Shown here piece after piece: positions 1-10,482 of a stretch of 64,000 bases of DNA (the stretch's first letter is position 1; each line of letters opens with the position of its first letter). The notes beneath the pieces are model-generated. The model saw only the letters and a list, made by a program, of their open reading frames with translations, was not told where the DNA came from and did no database searches. This DNA comes from DASXMT01 sp963812965 (lineage in GTDB: Bacteria; Actinomycetota; Acidimicrobiia; Acidimicrobiales; RAAP-2): contig CAWEXG010000002.1 in assembly GCA_963812965.1 (NCBI GenBank), positions 186,001-250,000 of the forward strand, read 5' to 3'. A program made the position numbers and the translations under genes.

Positions 1-579
1 CGCCAAAGCGATATCAACGATGTGCTGATCGACCGCGGCTCTGCTGGGCGTCAGGTGGTCCGATTGAAAGGGGGCGACCCCTTCGTGTTCGGTCGTGGTG
101 GGGAGGAGGCCGAGGCGTTGCGGGCGGCGAACGTGCCGTATGAGGTGGTGCCCGGTATCACCGCTGCGTTCGCAGTTCCGGCGGCAGCAGGTATCCCGGT
201 GACCCACCGAGGCCTGTCTACCTCGGTGACCGTGGTGACCGGGCACGTCGGCGATCCGTCTGCACCCGGTGGGGTCGATTGGCAGGCGCTGGCCAAGGCA
301 GGGGGGACCGTGGTCGTCATGATGGGCATGTCCAACCGGGCCGAGATTGCGGCGGAGCTGATGCGTGGTGGCCGGTCTGCTGATACGCCGGTCGCGGTTG
401 TGCACTGGGGAACCACTGCTCACCAGCGAACCAGACGGACCACCCTGGGAGAGCTGGCCCATGTGGACCTGCCCGCTCCGTGCACCATCGTGATCGGCTC
501 GGTGGCCGAGCTCGAGCTGGGCTCCACTGTCGAGCCCAGTTCTACGGTCGAGTTTCCTGGCGGCGGCGGGCCGTCGTGA
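1..579 (+). CDS. cobA: Uroporphyrinogen-III C-methyltransferase (SUMT), C-terminal part
   Basis: This is the C-terminal part of a SAM-dependent uroporphyrinogen-III methyltransferase, which makes precorrin-2 for siroheme and cobalamin. The frame is open from base 1, so the N-terminus lies outside the window. Visible family motifs are VVRLKGGDPFVFGRGGEEA, the VVPGITAAFAVPAAAGIPVTHRG segment that lines the substrate pocket (read as VVPGITAA then GIPVTHRG), and VVVMMGM with the later P-CTIVIGSV segment. The stop overlaps the hemD start (GTGA at 576-579), indicating a translationally coupled tetrapyrrole operon. The missing N-terminus could carry a fused domain, as in some SUMT-HemD fusions, but here HemD is a separate frame. 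Family assignment is firm; the exact symbol is not. Confidence 0.88.
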   Translation, partial: RQSDINDVLIDRGSAGRQVVRLKGGDPFVFGRGGEEAEALRAANVPYEVVPGITAAFAVPAAAGIPVTHRGLSTSVTVVTGHVGDPSAPGGVDWQALAKAGGTVVVMMGMSNRAEIAAELMRGGRSADTPVAVVHWGTTAHQRTRRTTLGELAHVDLPAPCTIVIGSVAELELGSTVEPSSTVEFPGGGGPS

Positions 580-1427
580 CCGGACAAACGGCGGCGGGAT
601 CCTTGTCCGGATTGACGGTCGTGGTCACCCGCACCCGGGATCAGGCGTCATCGTTGGTGGAGCGTCTGGTCGGTCACGGTGCGTCGGTGGTCGAGCTGCC
701 GGTGATCGCCATCGAGGACGCGGCAGACGGGGGCGATGCTTTGCGACGCGCTGTCGGGCGAGCGGTGGATGGTGCGTACGACTGGTTGGCGTTCACCTCC
801 ACCAACGCTGTCTCCCGGTTCGTGCGGTTGCTCGACGGTCGTCCCGTGCCCGAATCGACCCGTGTCGCTGCAGTGGGTGCGGGGACAGCGAGGGTATTGC
901 GCGAGAGCGATCTCCCGCCGGCTCTCGTGCCGTCCACTTCGGTATCCGAGGCGTTGGTCGATGCGTTCCCCTCGAATACCAGCACCATGGGGCCGCCGTC
1001 ACCAACGCCGACGTCATTCCACAACACCGACGCCACAACCATCGGAGCCTCCACTGGGAAGGTGCTGTTCGTCCGGGCGGAGACGGTCCGGGGTGTGTTG
1101 GCCGACGGGCTTCGGGCCAAAGGGTGGGTGGTCGACGAGGTCGTCGCCTATCGGACCGTTGCCGGTGCACCTGACCCGTCCGCAGTGGCAGAGGCAGCCC
1201 GAGCCGACACCGCGGTCTTCACATCGTCGTCGACCGTGGAACGTACAGTCGATCTGCTCGGAGCCAGCGCCGTTCCTTCCTTGATCGCCAGCATCGGCCC
1301 GGTCACCTCCGCTGCGGTTGTCGGCGCCGGCCTCCAGGTCACCGTAGAGGCCACCGAGCACAACATCGATGGTCTGGTCGACGCCCTGGTCGGCTGGTAC
1401 CGGTATCTGAAAGAGGCCAACGGATAG
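576..1427 (+). CDS. hemD: Uroporphyrinogen-III synthase
   Basis: HemD cyclises hydroxymethylbilane to uroporphyrinogen III, the branch point to haem and corrins. The 283-residue protein begins with GLTVVVTRTRDQASSLVE, the usual first beta strand and loop of the family, and contains FTSTNAVSRFV and FTSSSTVERTVDLL, the two S/T-rich motifs of the paired Rossmann-like domains, plus ASIGPVTSAAVVGAG near the C-terminus. The GTG at 576 is preferred because it overlaps the SUMT stop; an upstream in-frame start at 480 would add 32 residues of out-of-frame-looking sequence. A loop near residues 125-150 is longer than usual and rich in P/S/T. HemD is poorly conserved in general, so the call rests on motifs plus context between SUMT and hemB. 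Confidence 0.88.
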   Translation: MTGQTAAGSLSGLTVVVTRTRDQASSLVERLVGHGASVVELPVIAIEDAADGGDALRRAVGRAVDGAYDWLAFTSTNAVSRFVRLLDGRPVPESTRVAAVGAGTARVLRESDLPPALVPSTSVSEALVDAFPSNTSTMGPPSPTPTSFHNTDATTIGASTGKVLFVRAETVRGVLADGLRAKGWVVDEVVAYRTVAGAPDPSAVAEAARADTAVFTSSSTVERTVDLLGASAVPSLIASIGPVTSAAVVGAGLQVTVEATEHNIDGLVDALVGWYRYLKEANG

Positions 1428-1553
1428 GCAGTTCAGGCTCGTCGTTCCCTTGGTCCAGCCGCCTCTCCGCTGAGCCTCTTGTCCAGATGAACAGCTCCCT
1501 GACCCGCCCTCTCTCTCCGCCAAGCCTGCCGAGAAGCCCTAGGATTTCGTGTT

Positions 1554-2619
1554 GTGCCCTCTCTCGGCTTTGGCCCGGATCGAATGTCAGCCGCCGGCGC
1601 AGCGCCGGGCGCTGCTAGCCGTACGAGTGTCGGTGGGTCGTTCCCGTCCGTACGCCTTCGCCGGCTGCGGAGGACACCTGCGTTCCGACGGTTGGTAGCC
1701 GAGACGAGACTGTCGATTGACGATCTGGTAGCCCCGCTGTTCGTCGCTGACGGACTGTCCGAGCCGCGGCCGGTTCACTCGCTCCCGGGCGTGGTGCAAC
1801 ATACGGTCGACTCCCTGGCCCATGAAGCGAAGCGCCTGGTTGATCTGGGGATCCCGGGGATCATCCTGTTCGGGCTTCCCCTTCCCGAGCACAAGGATGC
1901 CGTGGGCTCCGAGGCGTTCAACCCTCACGGCATCGTGCAGCGAGGTCTGGCGGCAGTGCGGGACGCAGTCGGTGACGCCGCCGTGCTGATCGCCGACTGT
2001 TGTCTCGACGAGTTCACCGATCATGGCCACTGCGGCATCATCGATCCCGTCACGGGAGACGTCGACAACGACGCCACCCTTCCGCTGTACGCACAGACAG
2101 CTGTTTCTCAGGCGGCAGCCGGTGCTGACGTGATCGCTCCCAGCGGCATGATGGACGGACAGGTGGCGGCAGTCCGGGCCGCGCTCGATGCCGACGGTCG
2201 TGGTGGAACTGCCATCTTGGCTTATGCGGCAAAGTACGCGTCGCCACTCTACGGACCCTTCCGTGATGCAGTGGACGTGACCATCGTCGGCGGCGGTGAC
2301 CGTCACGGCTACCAGCAAGACTTCCGGAACCGTCGAGAAGCCATGGCCGAGGTGACGCTCGACATCGCCGAGGGAGCGGACATGGTGATGGTGAAACCGG
2401 CACTCGCCTACCTCGATGTGATCGCCGATGTCCGATCTGCGGTCGAGGTGCCGGTTGCGGCCTTCCACGTCAGTGGCGAGTACGCCATGGTGCAGGCCGC
2501 TGCGCAGCGCGGCTGGATCGATGGCCCTGCCGTGGCTCTCGAACACGTGACTGCGGTGAAGCGTGCCGGTGCCGACATCATCCTCACCTACTTCGCCGGC
2601 GAGCTGGCCGAGATCCTCG

Positions 2620-2627
<8 letters not shown>
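1554..2627 (+). CDS. hemB: Delta-aminolevulinic acid dehydratase (porphobilinogen synthase)
   Basis: HemB condenses two 5-aminolevulinates to porphobilinogen. The product from GTG 1554 is 357 residues; an ATG at 1584 would give 347, closer to the usual 320-345. The two Schiff-base lysines are visible in YAAKYASPLYGPFRDA and MVMVKPALAYLDV. The metal-binding stretch reads ADCCLDEFTDHGHCG: the first and last cysteines of the zinc-type triad are present but the middle position is Asp, a C-D-C pattern that differs from both the all-Cys and the Mg-type (A-D-D) sites. The 126 bp upstream of it, after hemD, show no strong promoter. The stop overlaps the hemL start by a few bases, so expression of the two is likely coupled. 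Confidence 0.95.
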
Positions 2628-3972
<1,345 letters not shown>

Positions 3973-3993
3973 CCGGAGCACCCGTAGGTTCAC

Positions 3994-5997
3994 GTGCATA
4001 GGATCCCGGCCGTGGACAACGGGACTCCTGAAGCTCACCGCCGAGCTCGTCATTCCCGACCGCGTACCGGACGGGCCGACCTGGTTGCCGTGCTCGTCGC
4101 CGGTGTGGTGGTGTTCGCCGGGACGTGCCTGTCCTTCGTCAAGATCCGGCACCTCCACATTGCGCTGACCGGCGACGAGCCCCACTACCTCGTGGCCGCG
4201 CTGGCCATCGGGAGATTCCACACCTTCCACATGGCGCAGGCCTACCGCTACGCCATCGCTCACAACCTCTTCAAACAGTGGCCGCTGCCGTTTGGGCCGA
4301 AAGCGATAGCTGCCAACCAGGTCCAGGTGGTGCTCAGCCACCACGCCTACTTCCCCTACCACGAGCTGGGCATCCCGCTCCTTCTGGCCATCCCGGTCGC
4401 TATCGGCGGGACGGTGGGTGCAGAGGTGGCGTTTGCCGCCATCATCGCCGTGCTCACGGCTGCACTGGTGTTTCTCATCGGCAGGGCGAGTCGCATGCGG
4501 TCTCCGTGGCGATTGGCGGTCGTCGGGCTCTTCCTCTCGCCTGCCTTCCTCTTGGCCAGCGCACAGATCTATCCCGATCTGATCAGCGGCCTGTTCATCG
4601 CCAACGTGATCCTCATCATCACCATCATCGAGATCGAGGGCACCGCGTCGTGGGTACAGCTGGTTGTGATCGGCCTGCTCGTCGGCTACCTCCCGTGGCT
4701 CCACGACAAGAACCTCGTCTTTGCCGCAATCCTGGCCGTCGCCACCGTCGTGGTATTCGTGCTGAAGAAGCTGGCCGTACGGATGCTGATCGTCATGGGA
4801 GTGCCCGTCGTGGTGCTGTGGGTGCTCCTCCTCGTGTACAACGAGTACGTCTTCGGGAACTTCATGGGTCCTGGTGACAACGTCAGCTTCGACCTGGCAA
4901 CGTGGACACGGATCCTGGCTCTGTTCATCGACCGGCGCCAAGGGATCGTGCTCGAGCTTCCGGCTGTCCTGCTCGGGGTCGCCGGCCTCTGGGTGTTCCG
5001 GCGCCGTGCCCCGGTTGCCGTGGTGACCACAGCCGTCACCGTGCCCGTGCTCGTTGTCCTGAACGGAACCCTCACCAACAGCTTCGGCGGGTTCAGCTTC
5101 CTCGGCCGCATGCAGTGGGAGATCGCCCCGGTGCTGCTGGCGTTTGCCGGGCTTTACCTGCTGCGGCTGGCCGAGGTCCGTCGCAGGGCGTTCGTGGTCG
5201 TCACCGCCGTTCTCGCCGTGGCGTACGTCGTCGAGTGGATCCCGGTGGTTACCGACCGCCACGAGTACTACAACGTCGGCTACTGGGATCCTGCCCTCTA
5301 CAGCGGATGGTGGGGGTTCCTCGACGCGTTCTCGCCGGTCCTCGGGGACTTCGAACGGCCCTGGGCCAGCGTCTGGCACGGAGACCGGGTGTGGTTGAGC
5401 GTCGCCTTCGTGCTGTTGCTGAGCGCCTTGGTGGTCTACGGCCTGGTGCGGTTGTCGGTGGCTCAAGGGACTCAAGGGGCTCAAGGGGCTCAAGGGGCTC
5501 AAGGGGCTCAACAGGCGGTCCGGCGCCGGGCGCCGGTGATGGTGGGGCTCGCGGTGTTGGTTGTGGTCACCGGGGTGGCGACGCTGGTCTCCTCTCCACC
5601 GCTGCCGGCTCCCCAGGTCTTCCCGGCCAGCACGCTCAACTCGCAAGTTGGCGCGATCCGCGGCACCGCCCGTGTGGTCCAGGGACCGTCGGGCCCCGGT
5701 GCCCTGGTCTTCGGACCGTCGTGGCCGGTCCTCCCGGGACAGTACGCGGCGACCTTCTCCTACAGCTTGCAGGATCCCCGAACCCAGCTGGCTGACGTGG
5801 CCCTGGACGGCGCCTCCCCGACCAGCCCGCCGTCCACGTTGGCCACGACCCAGCTCCGGTCGACTCGTGGACCGGCAACCGCCACCCTCCACTTCACCGT
5901 CTCCCACCAAGGACTTCTGCAGACTCGCGTGTTCTGGTCTGGGACGGGTCGCCTCACCGTGACCAAGGTCACGTTGACCAAGGTGGCCTCCGGCTGA
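3994..5997 (+). CDS. Polytopic membrane protein, GT-C glycosyltransferase-like
   Basis: This 667-residue protein has a basic N-terminus, a first membrane segment at about residues 30-50 and about ten or more further hydrophobic helices up to residue 490, then a periplasmic-looking C-terminal domain after one last helix near 515-540. A GDEPHYL motif directly after the first helix matches the acidic loop of GT-C (dolichyl-phosphate-mannose-type) glycosyltransferases, which use polyprenyl-phosphate sugars outside the membrane. I infer a lipid-linked sugar transferase but see no residue that fixes donor or acceptor. Between the last two helices lies a five-copy 9-bp repeat (5461-5505) coding for A/T-Q-G. 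It follows hemL by 21 bp, so it may be cotranscribed with it. Confidence 0.6.
   Translation: MHRIPAVDNGTPEAHRRARHSRPRTGRADLVAVLVAGVVVFAGTCLSFVKIRHLHIALTGDEPHYLVAALAIGRFHTFHMAQAYRYAIAHNLFKQWPLPFGPKAIAANQVQVVLSHHAYFPYHELGIPLLLAIPVAIGGTVGAEVAFAAIIAVLTAALVFLIGRASRMRSPWRLAVVGLFLSPAFLLASAQIYPDLISGLFIANVILIITIIEIEGTASWVQLVVIGLLVGYLPWLHDKNLVFAAILAVATVVVFVLKKLAVRMLIVMGVPVVVLWVLLLVYNEYVFGNFMGPGDNVSFDLATWTRILALFIDRRQGIVLELPAVLLGVAGLWVFRRRAPVAVVTTAVTVPVLVVLNGTLTNSFGGFSFLGRMQWEIAPVLLAFAGLYLLRLAEVRRRAFVVVTAVLAVAYVVEWIPVVTDRHEYYNVGYWDPALYSGWWGFLDAFSPVLGDFERPWASVWHGDRVWLSVAFVLLLSALVVYGLVRLSVAQGTQGAQGAQGAQGAQQAVRRRAPVMVGLAVLVVVTGVATLVSSPPLPAPQVFPASTLNSQVGAIRGTARVVQGPSGPGALVFGPSWPVLPGQYAATFSYSLQDPRTQLADVALDGASPTSPPSTLATTQLRSTRGPATATLHFTVSHQGLLQTRVFWSGTGRLTVTKVTLTKVASG
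5461..5505 (+). repeat. 9-bp in-phase tandem repeat inside the GT-C-like gene
   Basis: Five consecutive 9-bp units of the form GCTCAAGGG (second unit ACTCAAGGG) encode A/T-Q-G triplets, followed by a sixth degenerate unit. Because the unit is a multiple of three, gain or loss of units changes linker length without breaking the frame. Confidence 0.9.
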
Positions 5998-6073
5998 GAC
6001 GGGCTCCACGTTCCAGCCGGTTGCTGTGATGGGAACACCGTCGATCGGGGAGTAGGGGCGACATCAATTTTCT

Positions 6074-6091
6074 ATGGTGCGATGGCACCAT
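6074..6091. repeat. Inverted repeat ATGGTGC-gatg-GCACCAT
   Basis: A perfect 7-bp inverted repeat with a 4-bp spacer lies 77 bp past the GT-C-like gene. No T-run follows, so it is more operator-like than terminator-like. Function is unknown. Confidence 0.5.
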
Positions 6092-6241
6092 CTGACGTGC
6101 TGCGTCGCAGCTGCACCGATGAGTCACCATTCAGCACCGTTGTTGCGCTGGTCGGCCCGCTTGCGGTCGATGTGGGATCCGAAGGGCGCCGTCCAGAAAG
6201 GTGGCAGCCTAGGACCGCGGGGGTCCCGGCTGAAGCGTTTG

Positions 6242-6270
6242 TTGACACCTTGATTGCGCCCTGGTACCTG
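6242..6270 (+). promoter_or_regulatory. Sigma70-type promoter candidate
   Basis: A perfect TTGACA (6242-6247), a 17-bp spacer and TACCTG (6265-6270) lie about 84 bp upstream of the ATG at 6354. The -35 matches consensus exactly; the -10 is only fair. Confidence 0.5.
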
Positions 6271-6353
6271 GTGAGAGGTGGGGTGCCCCCCGATGGGAAG
6301 CGTTGGGGCGCGATGATGCCCGACGACGTGAAGACGACACGAAGGAGCAAGAC

Positions 6354-7698
6354 ATGACGGCTGGATCACCGGAGCTCCCCTCCCAGGGCATGGTGCTGAC
6401 AGGCGTCGCCCTGGCCGGCGATCCACGACTCGGGACGGCAGTGGTGGACGGGCTGTCCCTCCTGTTCAAGGCGGACGGCATTACGATCCAGGGCCCCCTG
6501 CCTGGCGGTGAGCGGTTCCTGGCATGGTCCAGCCTGACGTCGGCCTCGTGTCGGGAGCAGCTGTGGATGGCGGACGGAACGACGGCGGTGGTGCTGACCC
6601 TCGTCTCCAGTGGCGAGGTGGTGCGTGTGCTGCTGCCCAGGCGGACGGTCACCGCCGGGCAGGTCGCCTATCTTGACCAGGCGCTCCCGGGATGGTTGGC
6701 CCGGTATGGGGGAGCTGTTCCTCCTGTGTCTTCCGCTGCCCTCATCGCCACCGTCGGCTCCTCTGGGACCTCCACCGACCGCAGGACCCCTGCCTCCACC
6801 ACCGACGGCTCCGACGTTCAGCTTCGGTCAGACCTCACCGCCACGACCACCGGAGATGGGATGGGCTGTCGCTCCGACCTGGCAGATCGGTGCAGACAAC
6901 GGCGAGGCCGGACACCCACGGCAGCCCAGGAAGCTGCGGACCCTGTTGATCGTGGGCCTCTCGGTCATCGTGCTGCTCGCGGCTGGGCTCGGCTCGTACT
7001 TCGCCGTCGACAACTCGAGCACGACTACCACCACCCAACCGCAAACCAAGCCCAAGCCGCTCACCCCCGCTCAACGGTTGGCCGACTCCATCAACCTTCG
7101 TGAAACGGATCTGCCTGGAGGCTGGAGCGTCAGTGGTACCTCGAACCCGCCGCTCACCTCCTCCGAGAAACGGGCCATCCAACAGGCGGCGACGCAGCTG
7201 GCCGGCTGTCTCGACATGCCCAGTTCGTTCATCGACGGGCTGTTCGGCACCTCGGACCAGAAGGATGAGGTCGCCGTCACTCAGTCGCCGACATTTGCCA
7301 GCGCAGCGACTCCGTCGGCACAGATCCAGTCGCAGACCACAGTGGTCAAGACGGCTGCTGACGCCACCAAGGACGCCACGCCGTTCGTGAGCTCGAAGTT
7401 CGGCCAGTGTTTCGGCACGTTCCAGAGCGCTGTGCTGGCGTCCGAGCTGTCCGGAGCGACGTCGCAGACATCGTCGGTCCCCTTGATCGTGCCGTCCGGT
7501 GTTCAGGCGGTCGCATACGTCACGACGGCTTCGATCCCGGGCGAAGGGTCGGTCGCCACCGAGAACATCTTCATGATCGGTGGAAGGGCCGAGTCCAACA
7601 TCAACGTGCAGACCGCCGGCACGTCTGTTCCGGCCGCCGCTACCAACGCCGCCTATGGGGCAATGGTGAAACGGATCGCCGCTCTTCCGAATACCTGA
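6354..7698 (+). CDS. Unrecognised single-pass membrane protein (frame broken near 6.7-6.8 kb)
   Basis: I do not recognise a family. The start at 6354 follows an AAGGAGC Shine-Dalgarno sequence (6343-6349) and opens a ~115-residue cytoplasmic region (MTAGSPELPSQG...) in one frame; the rest continues in the next frame from about 6705-6780. The second frame holds a proline-rich linker, one membrane helix (LLIVGLSVIVLLAAGLGSYF) and an extracytoplasmic domain of ~200 residues beginning LADSINLRETDLPGGW with two well separated cysteines. Neither half has an internal stop, so the gene appears to be one ~448-residue protein with a single-base error rather than two genes. Its 3' end overlaps the convergent reductase gene by 59 bp. 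Confidence 0.6.
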
Positions 7699-9118
7699 GC
7701 GGCGCAGAGGTGCTCAGTTCGGCAGGCAGGGTGCGAGCCACGGCGGCAAATGCCCGGTAGGCGGCCTCGGCTGGCCCCAGCTCGTCGGGGCGCAGCAGGT
7801 TGGCCATGATCCGGAGGATCCACGACATCAGGCTTTGCGAGTACATCCCTGTCCCCACGCAGAGCTTCATGAGCTCGGGACGGCTGATCATCCGGACGAA
7901 CGCCTGGGCCACCTGGTAGTAGAGGCCGTACGCGTCCTCGAGCCGTTGCTCGTAGCGGACCAGCGCCGCCTCACCGTCACCGGACAGGGCCTCACCCAGG
8001 GATGCTGCGGCCAGACGGCCGGTCTCGTATCCGTAGGCGATACCCTCGCCGTTGAACGGGTTGATGGAGCCACCGGCGTCGCCCACCACCAGCGTGGTGG
8101 CGCCGATCCGAGGCCCTACCGACAGCCCCATGGGCAGCTTCCCCCCGGTGGGTGGCCCGAGGCAGGTCTCCGGTGACAGCTCCCATGTCTTCGGTGCCCA
8201 CGCCACGAAGGTGTCCATCAGCGTGGAGGTGTTGACGCCTTTCCAGCGGCGATCGGTGGACAGGAGGCCGACCCCGACGTTGACCCGGCCGTCACCGAGC
8301 GGGAAGATCCAGCCGTAGCCCGGGACCACGTTCCCCTCGGCGTCTCTGATGTCCAGGTGGGACTCGATGAACGGGTCGTCGTGCCTGGGCGAGCGGTAGT
8401 AGCCGCGCAGGGCCATACCCATGGGTTGGTCACGGTTCCGGCTGGTGCCGAGCGCTCGCCCGAACCGGGAGTTGGCACCGTCGGCCACGACCACGTAGCG
8501 GGCTCGTATCTCTCGGGTCTCTTCCGAGCCCTTCTCCTTCACCACCGCGCCCACACAGGTCGGCAGCGTGGAGGGTCCCAGAGGAGCCGAGGTACCGCTG
8601 GTGGCGGTCGACGATCCCTTCGTCTGGGTTCGTGTGGGGGAGTCGGCCAGGATGGGGGCGACGGCTTCGGTGCCCTGCCACACGGTGGCGCCCGCCTTCT
8701 CGGCCCGCTCGTTGACGATCTGGTCGAGATCGTGCCTGGTGATCACGTACCCGTAGGAGGGAAAGCTGGGGTGGTCCGGCCACGATAGGTCCAGGGTCTT
8801 GCCGTAGGCGTGGGCACGGAGCCCCCGGTAGCGATGGGCGCCGGTGAGGGAGCCCTCGAGGCCCATGTCGGCAATCTGTCGGACCGAGCGAGGGGTGAGG
8901 CCGTCCCCGCACGTCTTCTCCCGGGGGAACACCTTCTTCTCCACCAGCGCCACGTCCCAGCCCGCTTCGGCCAGCCAGTAAGCACACGCCGATCCCGACG
9001 GTCCGCCCCCCACGATCAGCACGTCGTGGATGTGATCCTCGCCAGAACGGGGGGTATGACGGGGGCGGGTGGGACGCTTCCCCGAAGCATCGTCAGGACT
9101 GAGGGAAGGGGTGCTCAC
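7640..9118 (-). CDS. Geranylgeranyl reductase family FAD oxidoreductase (MenJ-like)
   Basis: The 492-residue protein is a flavoprotein of the geranylgeranyl-reductase family, which saturates isoprenoid double bonds. It shows the dinucleotide motif VLIVGGGPSGSACAYWLAEAG, the family CGDGLTPRSV motif, and the FAD-phosphate motif GDAGGSINPFNGEGI. In mycobacteria the related MenJ reduces the menaquinone side chain; the position immediately upstream of, and divergent from, nuoA supports a similar role by inference. The GTG at 9118 is chosen because a TACCAT -10-like hexamer sits 8 bp upstream; an alternative GTG at 9169 adds 17 residues. A ~30-residue P/S/T-rich loop interrupts the middle. The C-terminal ~20 residues overlap the convergent gene and may be extended. 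Confidence 0.85.
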   Translation of the reverse strand: MSTPSLSPDDASGKRPTRPRHTPRSGEDHIHDVLIVGGGPSGSACAYWLAEAGWDVALVEKKVFPREKTCGDGLTPRSVRQIADMGLEGSLTGAHRYRGLRAHAYGKTLDLSWPDHPSFPSYGYVITRHDLDQIVNERAEKAGATVWQGTEAVAPILADSPTRTQTKGSSTATSGTSAPLGPSTLPTCVGAVVKEKGSEETREIRARYVVVADGANSRFGRALGTSRNRDQPMGMALRGYYRSPRHDDPFIESHLDIRDAEGNVVPGYGWIFPLGDGRVNVGVGLLSTDRRWKGVNTSTLMDTFVAWAPKTWELSPETCLGPPTGGKLPMGLSVGPRIGATTLVVGDAGGSINPFNGEGIAYGYETGRLAAASLGEALSGDGEAALVRYEQRLEDAYGLYYQVAQAFVRMISRPELMKLCVGTGMYSQSLMSWILRIMANLLRPDELGPAEAAYRAFAAVARTLPAELSTSAPLRYSEERRSVSPLPHRRRW

Positions 9119-9126
9119 GACTCCTG

Positions 9127-9132
9127 ATGGTA
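9127..9132 (-). promoter_or_regulatory. -10 element (TACCAT) for the reductase gene
   Basis: TACCAT fits the actinobacterial TANNNT -10 and lies 8 bp before the GTG at 9118, the spacing expected for a leaderless or nearly leaderless transcript. No clear -35 is visible. Confidence 0.4.
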
Positions 9133-9255
9133 CGCGCCGTTTGACCGGTCCGTGCACTGTCGGGGGCACAGGCCGGGTGCGGCGGCGCGCTGGCTCGCAG
9201 GCTCGGGTCGTCGATGTGCCTGCCCCCAGGCCACCGTGGTAAAACGAGATTCGCC

Positions 9256-9798
9256 GTGGCCGATTATCTCCCGATCCTCGTCCTGTTCATTCTGGGTCTG
9301 CTCTTTGCCGCGTTGTCGTTCGTGGGCTCGTCGATGCTCGGCCCGAACAAGAAGCCGACAGCGGCCAAGATCGCCCCTTACGAGTGCGGCATCGTGCCGT
9401 CCATCGAGCCACCGACCCGGTTCCCGGTGCGGTTCTACCTCATCGCCATGATCTTCATCGTCTTCGACATCGAGATCATCTTCCTCTACCCCTGGGCGGT
9501 GGTCTTCCGGCAACTGCGGACGTTCGGCCTGGTCGAGATCTTGGTCTTTGCCGGGGTGGTCTTCGTCTCCCTCCTCTTCTTGGTGAGCAACGGCGCCCTG
9601 ACGTGGGGACCGGCCAAGCGACTGGTGGGCGGGATGCCACCCCGGACGTCCGAGTCCACGATCTCCCGGATCAGTGGCAATCCGGATCCACTGAGCTCTG
9701 TCAACGCGGAGCCGGCTGCAGCTGCCTCCGCTCAACCCCTCACCCCACCTGCCACCACCGACCCCGCGGCGCCCACCGGCCCCGGACAGGCTGCGTAG
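9256..9798 (+). CDS. nuoA: NADH-quinone oxidoreductase subunit A
   Basis: NuoA is a small membrane subunit of complex I near the quinone site. The 180-residue product from GTG 9256 has three membrane helices and the conserved loop APYECGIVP with the cysteine that marks the family, followed by RFPVRFYLIAMIFIVFDIE. The first 120 residues match the usual size; about 60 further residues form a P/A/T-rich C-terminal tail that is not part of the core fold. A GTG at 9214 also in frame would add 14 residues of poor quality. First gene of the nuoA-N operon; nuoB starts 9 bp after its stop. Confidence 0.95.
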   Translation: MADYLPILVLFILGLLFAALSFVGSSMLGPNKKPTAAKIAPYECGIVPSIEPPTRFPVRFYLIAMIFIVFDIEIIFLYPWAVVFRQLRTFGLVEILVFAGVVFVSLLFLVSNGALTWGPAKRLVGGMPPRTSESTISRISGNPDPLSSVNAEPAAAASAQPLTPPATTDPAAPTGPGQAA

Positions 9799-9807
9799 GG
9801 CAGGGCG

Positions 9808-10482
9808 ATGGGCCTCGAGGACCTCCAGCACAATTTCCTGACCGGTCGACTCGAAGACCTGGTCAAGTGGGCACGTCGCTCGTCGATGTGGCCCGCTACC
9901 TTCGGGCTGGCGTGCTGTGCCATCGAGATGATGTCGGTGGGAGCCGCCGATTTCGACGTGGCCCGGTTCGGCATGGAGGTGTTCCGCGCCTCGCCCCGCC
10001 AGGCCGATCTGATGATCGTCGCCGGTCGGGTATCGCAGAAGATGGCTCCCGTGCTCCGACAGGTCTACGACCAGATGATGGAGCCCAAGTGGGTGATCTC
10101 CATGGGCGTCTGTGCCAGCACCGGCGGCATGTTCAACAACTACGCCATCGTCCAGGGGGTCGACCAGGTCGTGCCCGTCGATGCGTACGCACCGGGGTGT
10201 CCACCCACCCCCGAGACCTTGATGCACACCATCCTCACCCTCCACGAGAAGGTGCGCACCGGTGAGATCACTCGCCGGCGTCCGACGCTGTCGACTCCGG
10301 GGTCGGCGGGCGCCACGGGCGGGCGTTATCTCACCGACGACGAAGGGGGCGACACCGACGACGAGCGGACCGGTGCTGCCGAGGAGACCACTGGGTGGAC
10401 GCCGGAGCGCCCGGACGCCGTCACCGTGGGCACGCCCAAGCGCAACCCGGTCATCGCCCGCAGCGTCGGAGAACCCCTGTGA
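9808..10482 (+). CDS. nuoB: NADH-quinone oxidoreductase subunit B
   Basis: NuoB carries cluster N2, which reduces quinone. The ligands are visible in LACCAIEMM (tandem cysteines), GVCASTGGMFNNYAIVQGVD and YAPGCPPTPE. The core ends near residue 160; a ~60-residue acidic and Gly/Thr-rich tail follows, longer than in most NuoB. The frame is intact over all 224 residues. The stop overlaps the nuoC GTG (GTGA at 10479-10482). Confidence 0.97.
   Translation: MGLEDLQHNFLTGRLEDLVKWARRSSMWPATFGLACCAIEMMSVGAADFDVARFGMEVFRASPRQADLMIVAGRVSQKMAPVLRQVYDQMMEPKWVISMGVCASTGGMFNNYAIVQGVDQVVPVDAYAPGCPPTPETLMHTILTLHEKVRTGEITRRRPTLSTPGSAGATGGRYLTDDEGGDTDDERTGAAEETTGWTPERPDAVTVGTPKRNPVIARSVGEPL

Larger units (their letters stand above)
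5998..6353. other. Intergenic region with inverted repeat and promoter candidate
   Basis: No convincing gene is present in these 356 bp; the short open frames lack coding character. It contains a perfect 7-bp inverted repeat at 6074-6091 and a sigma70-like promoter at 6242-6270, described separately. Confidence 0.6.
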
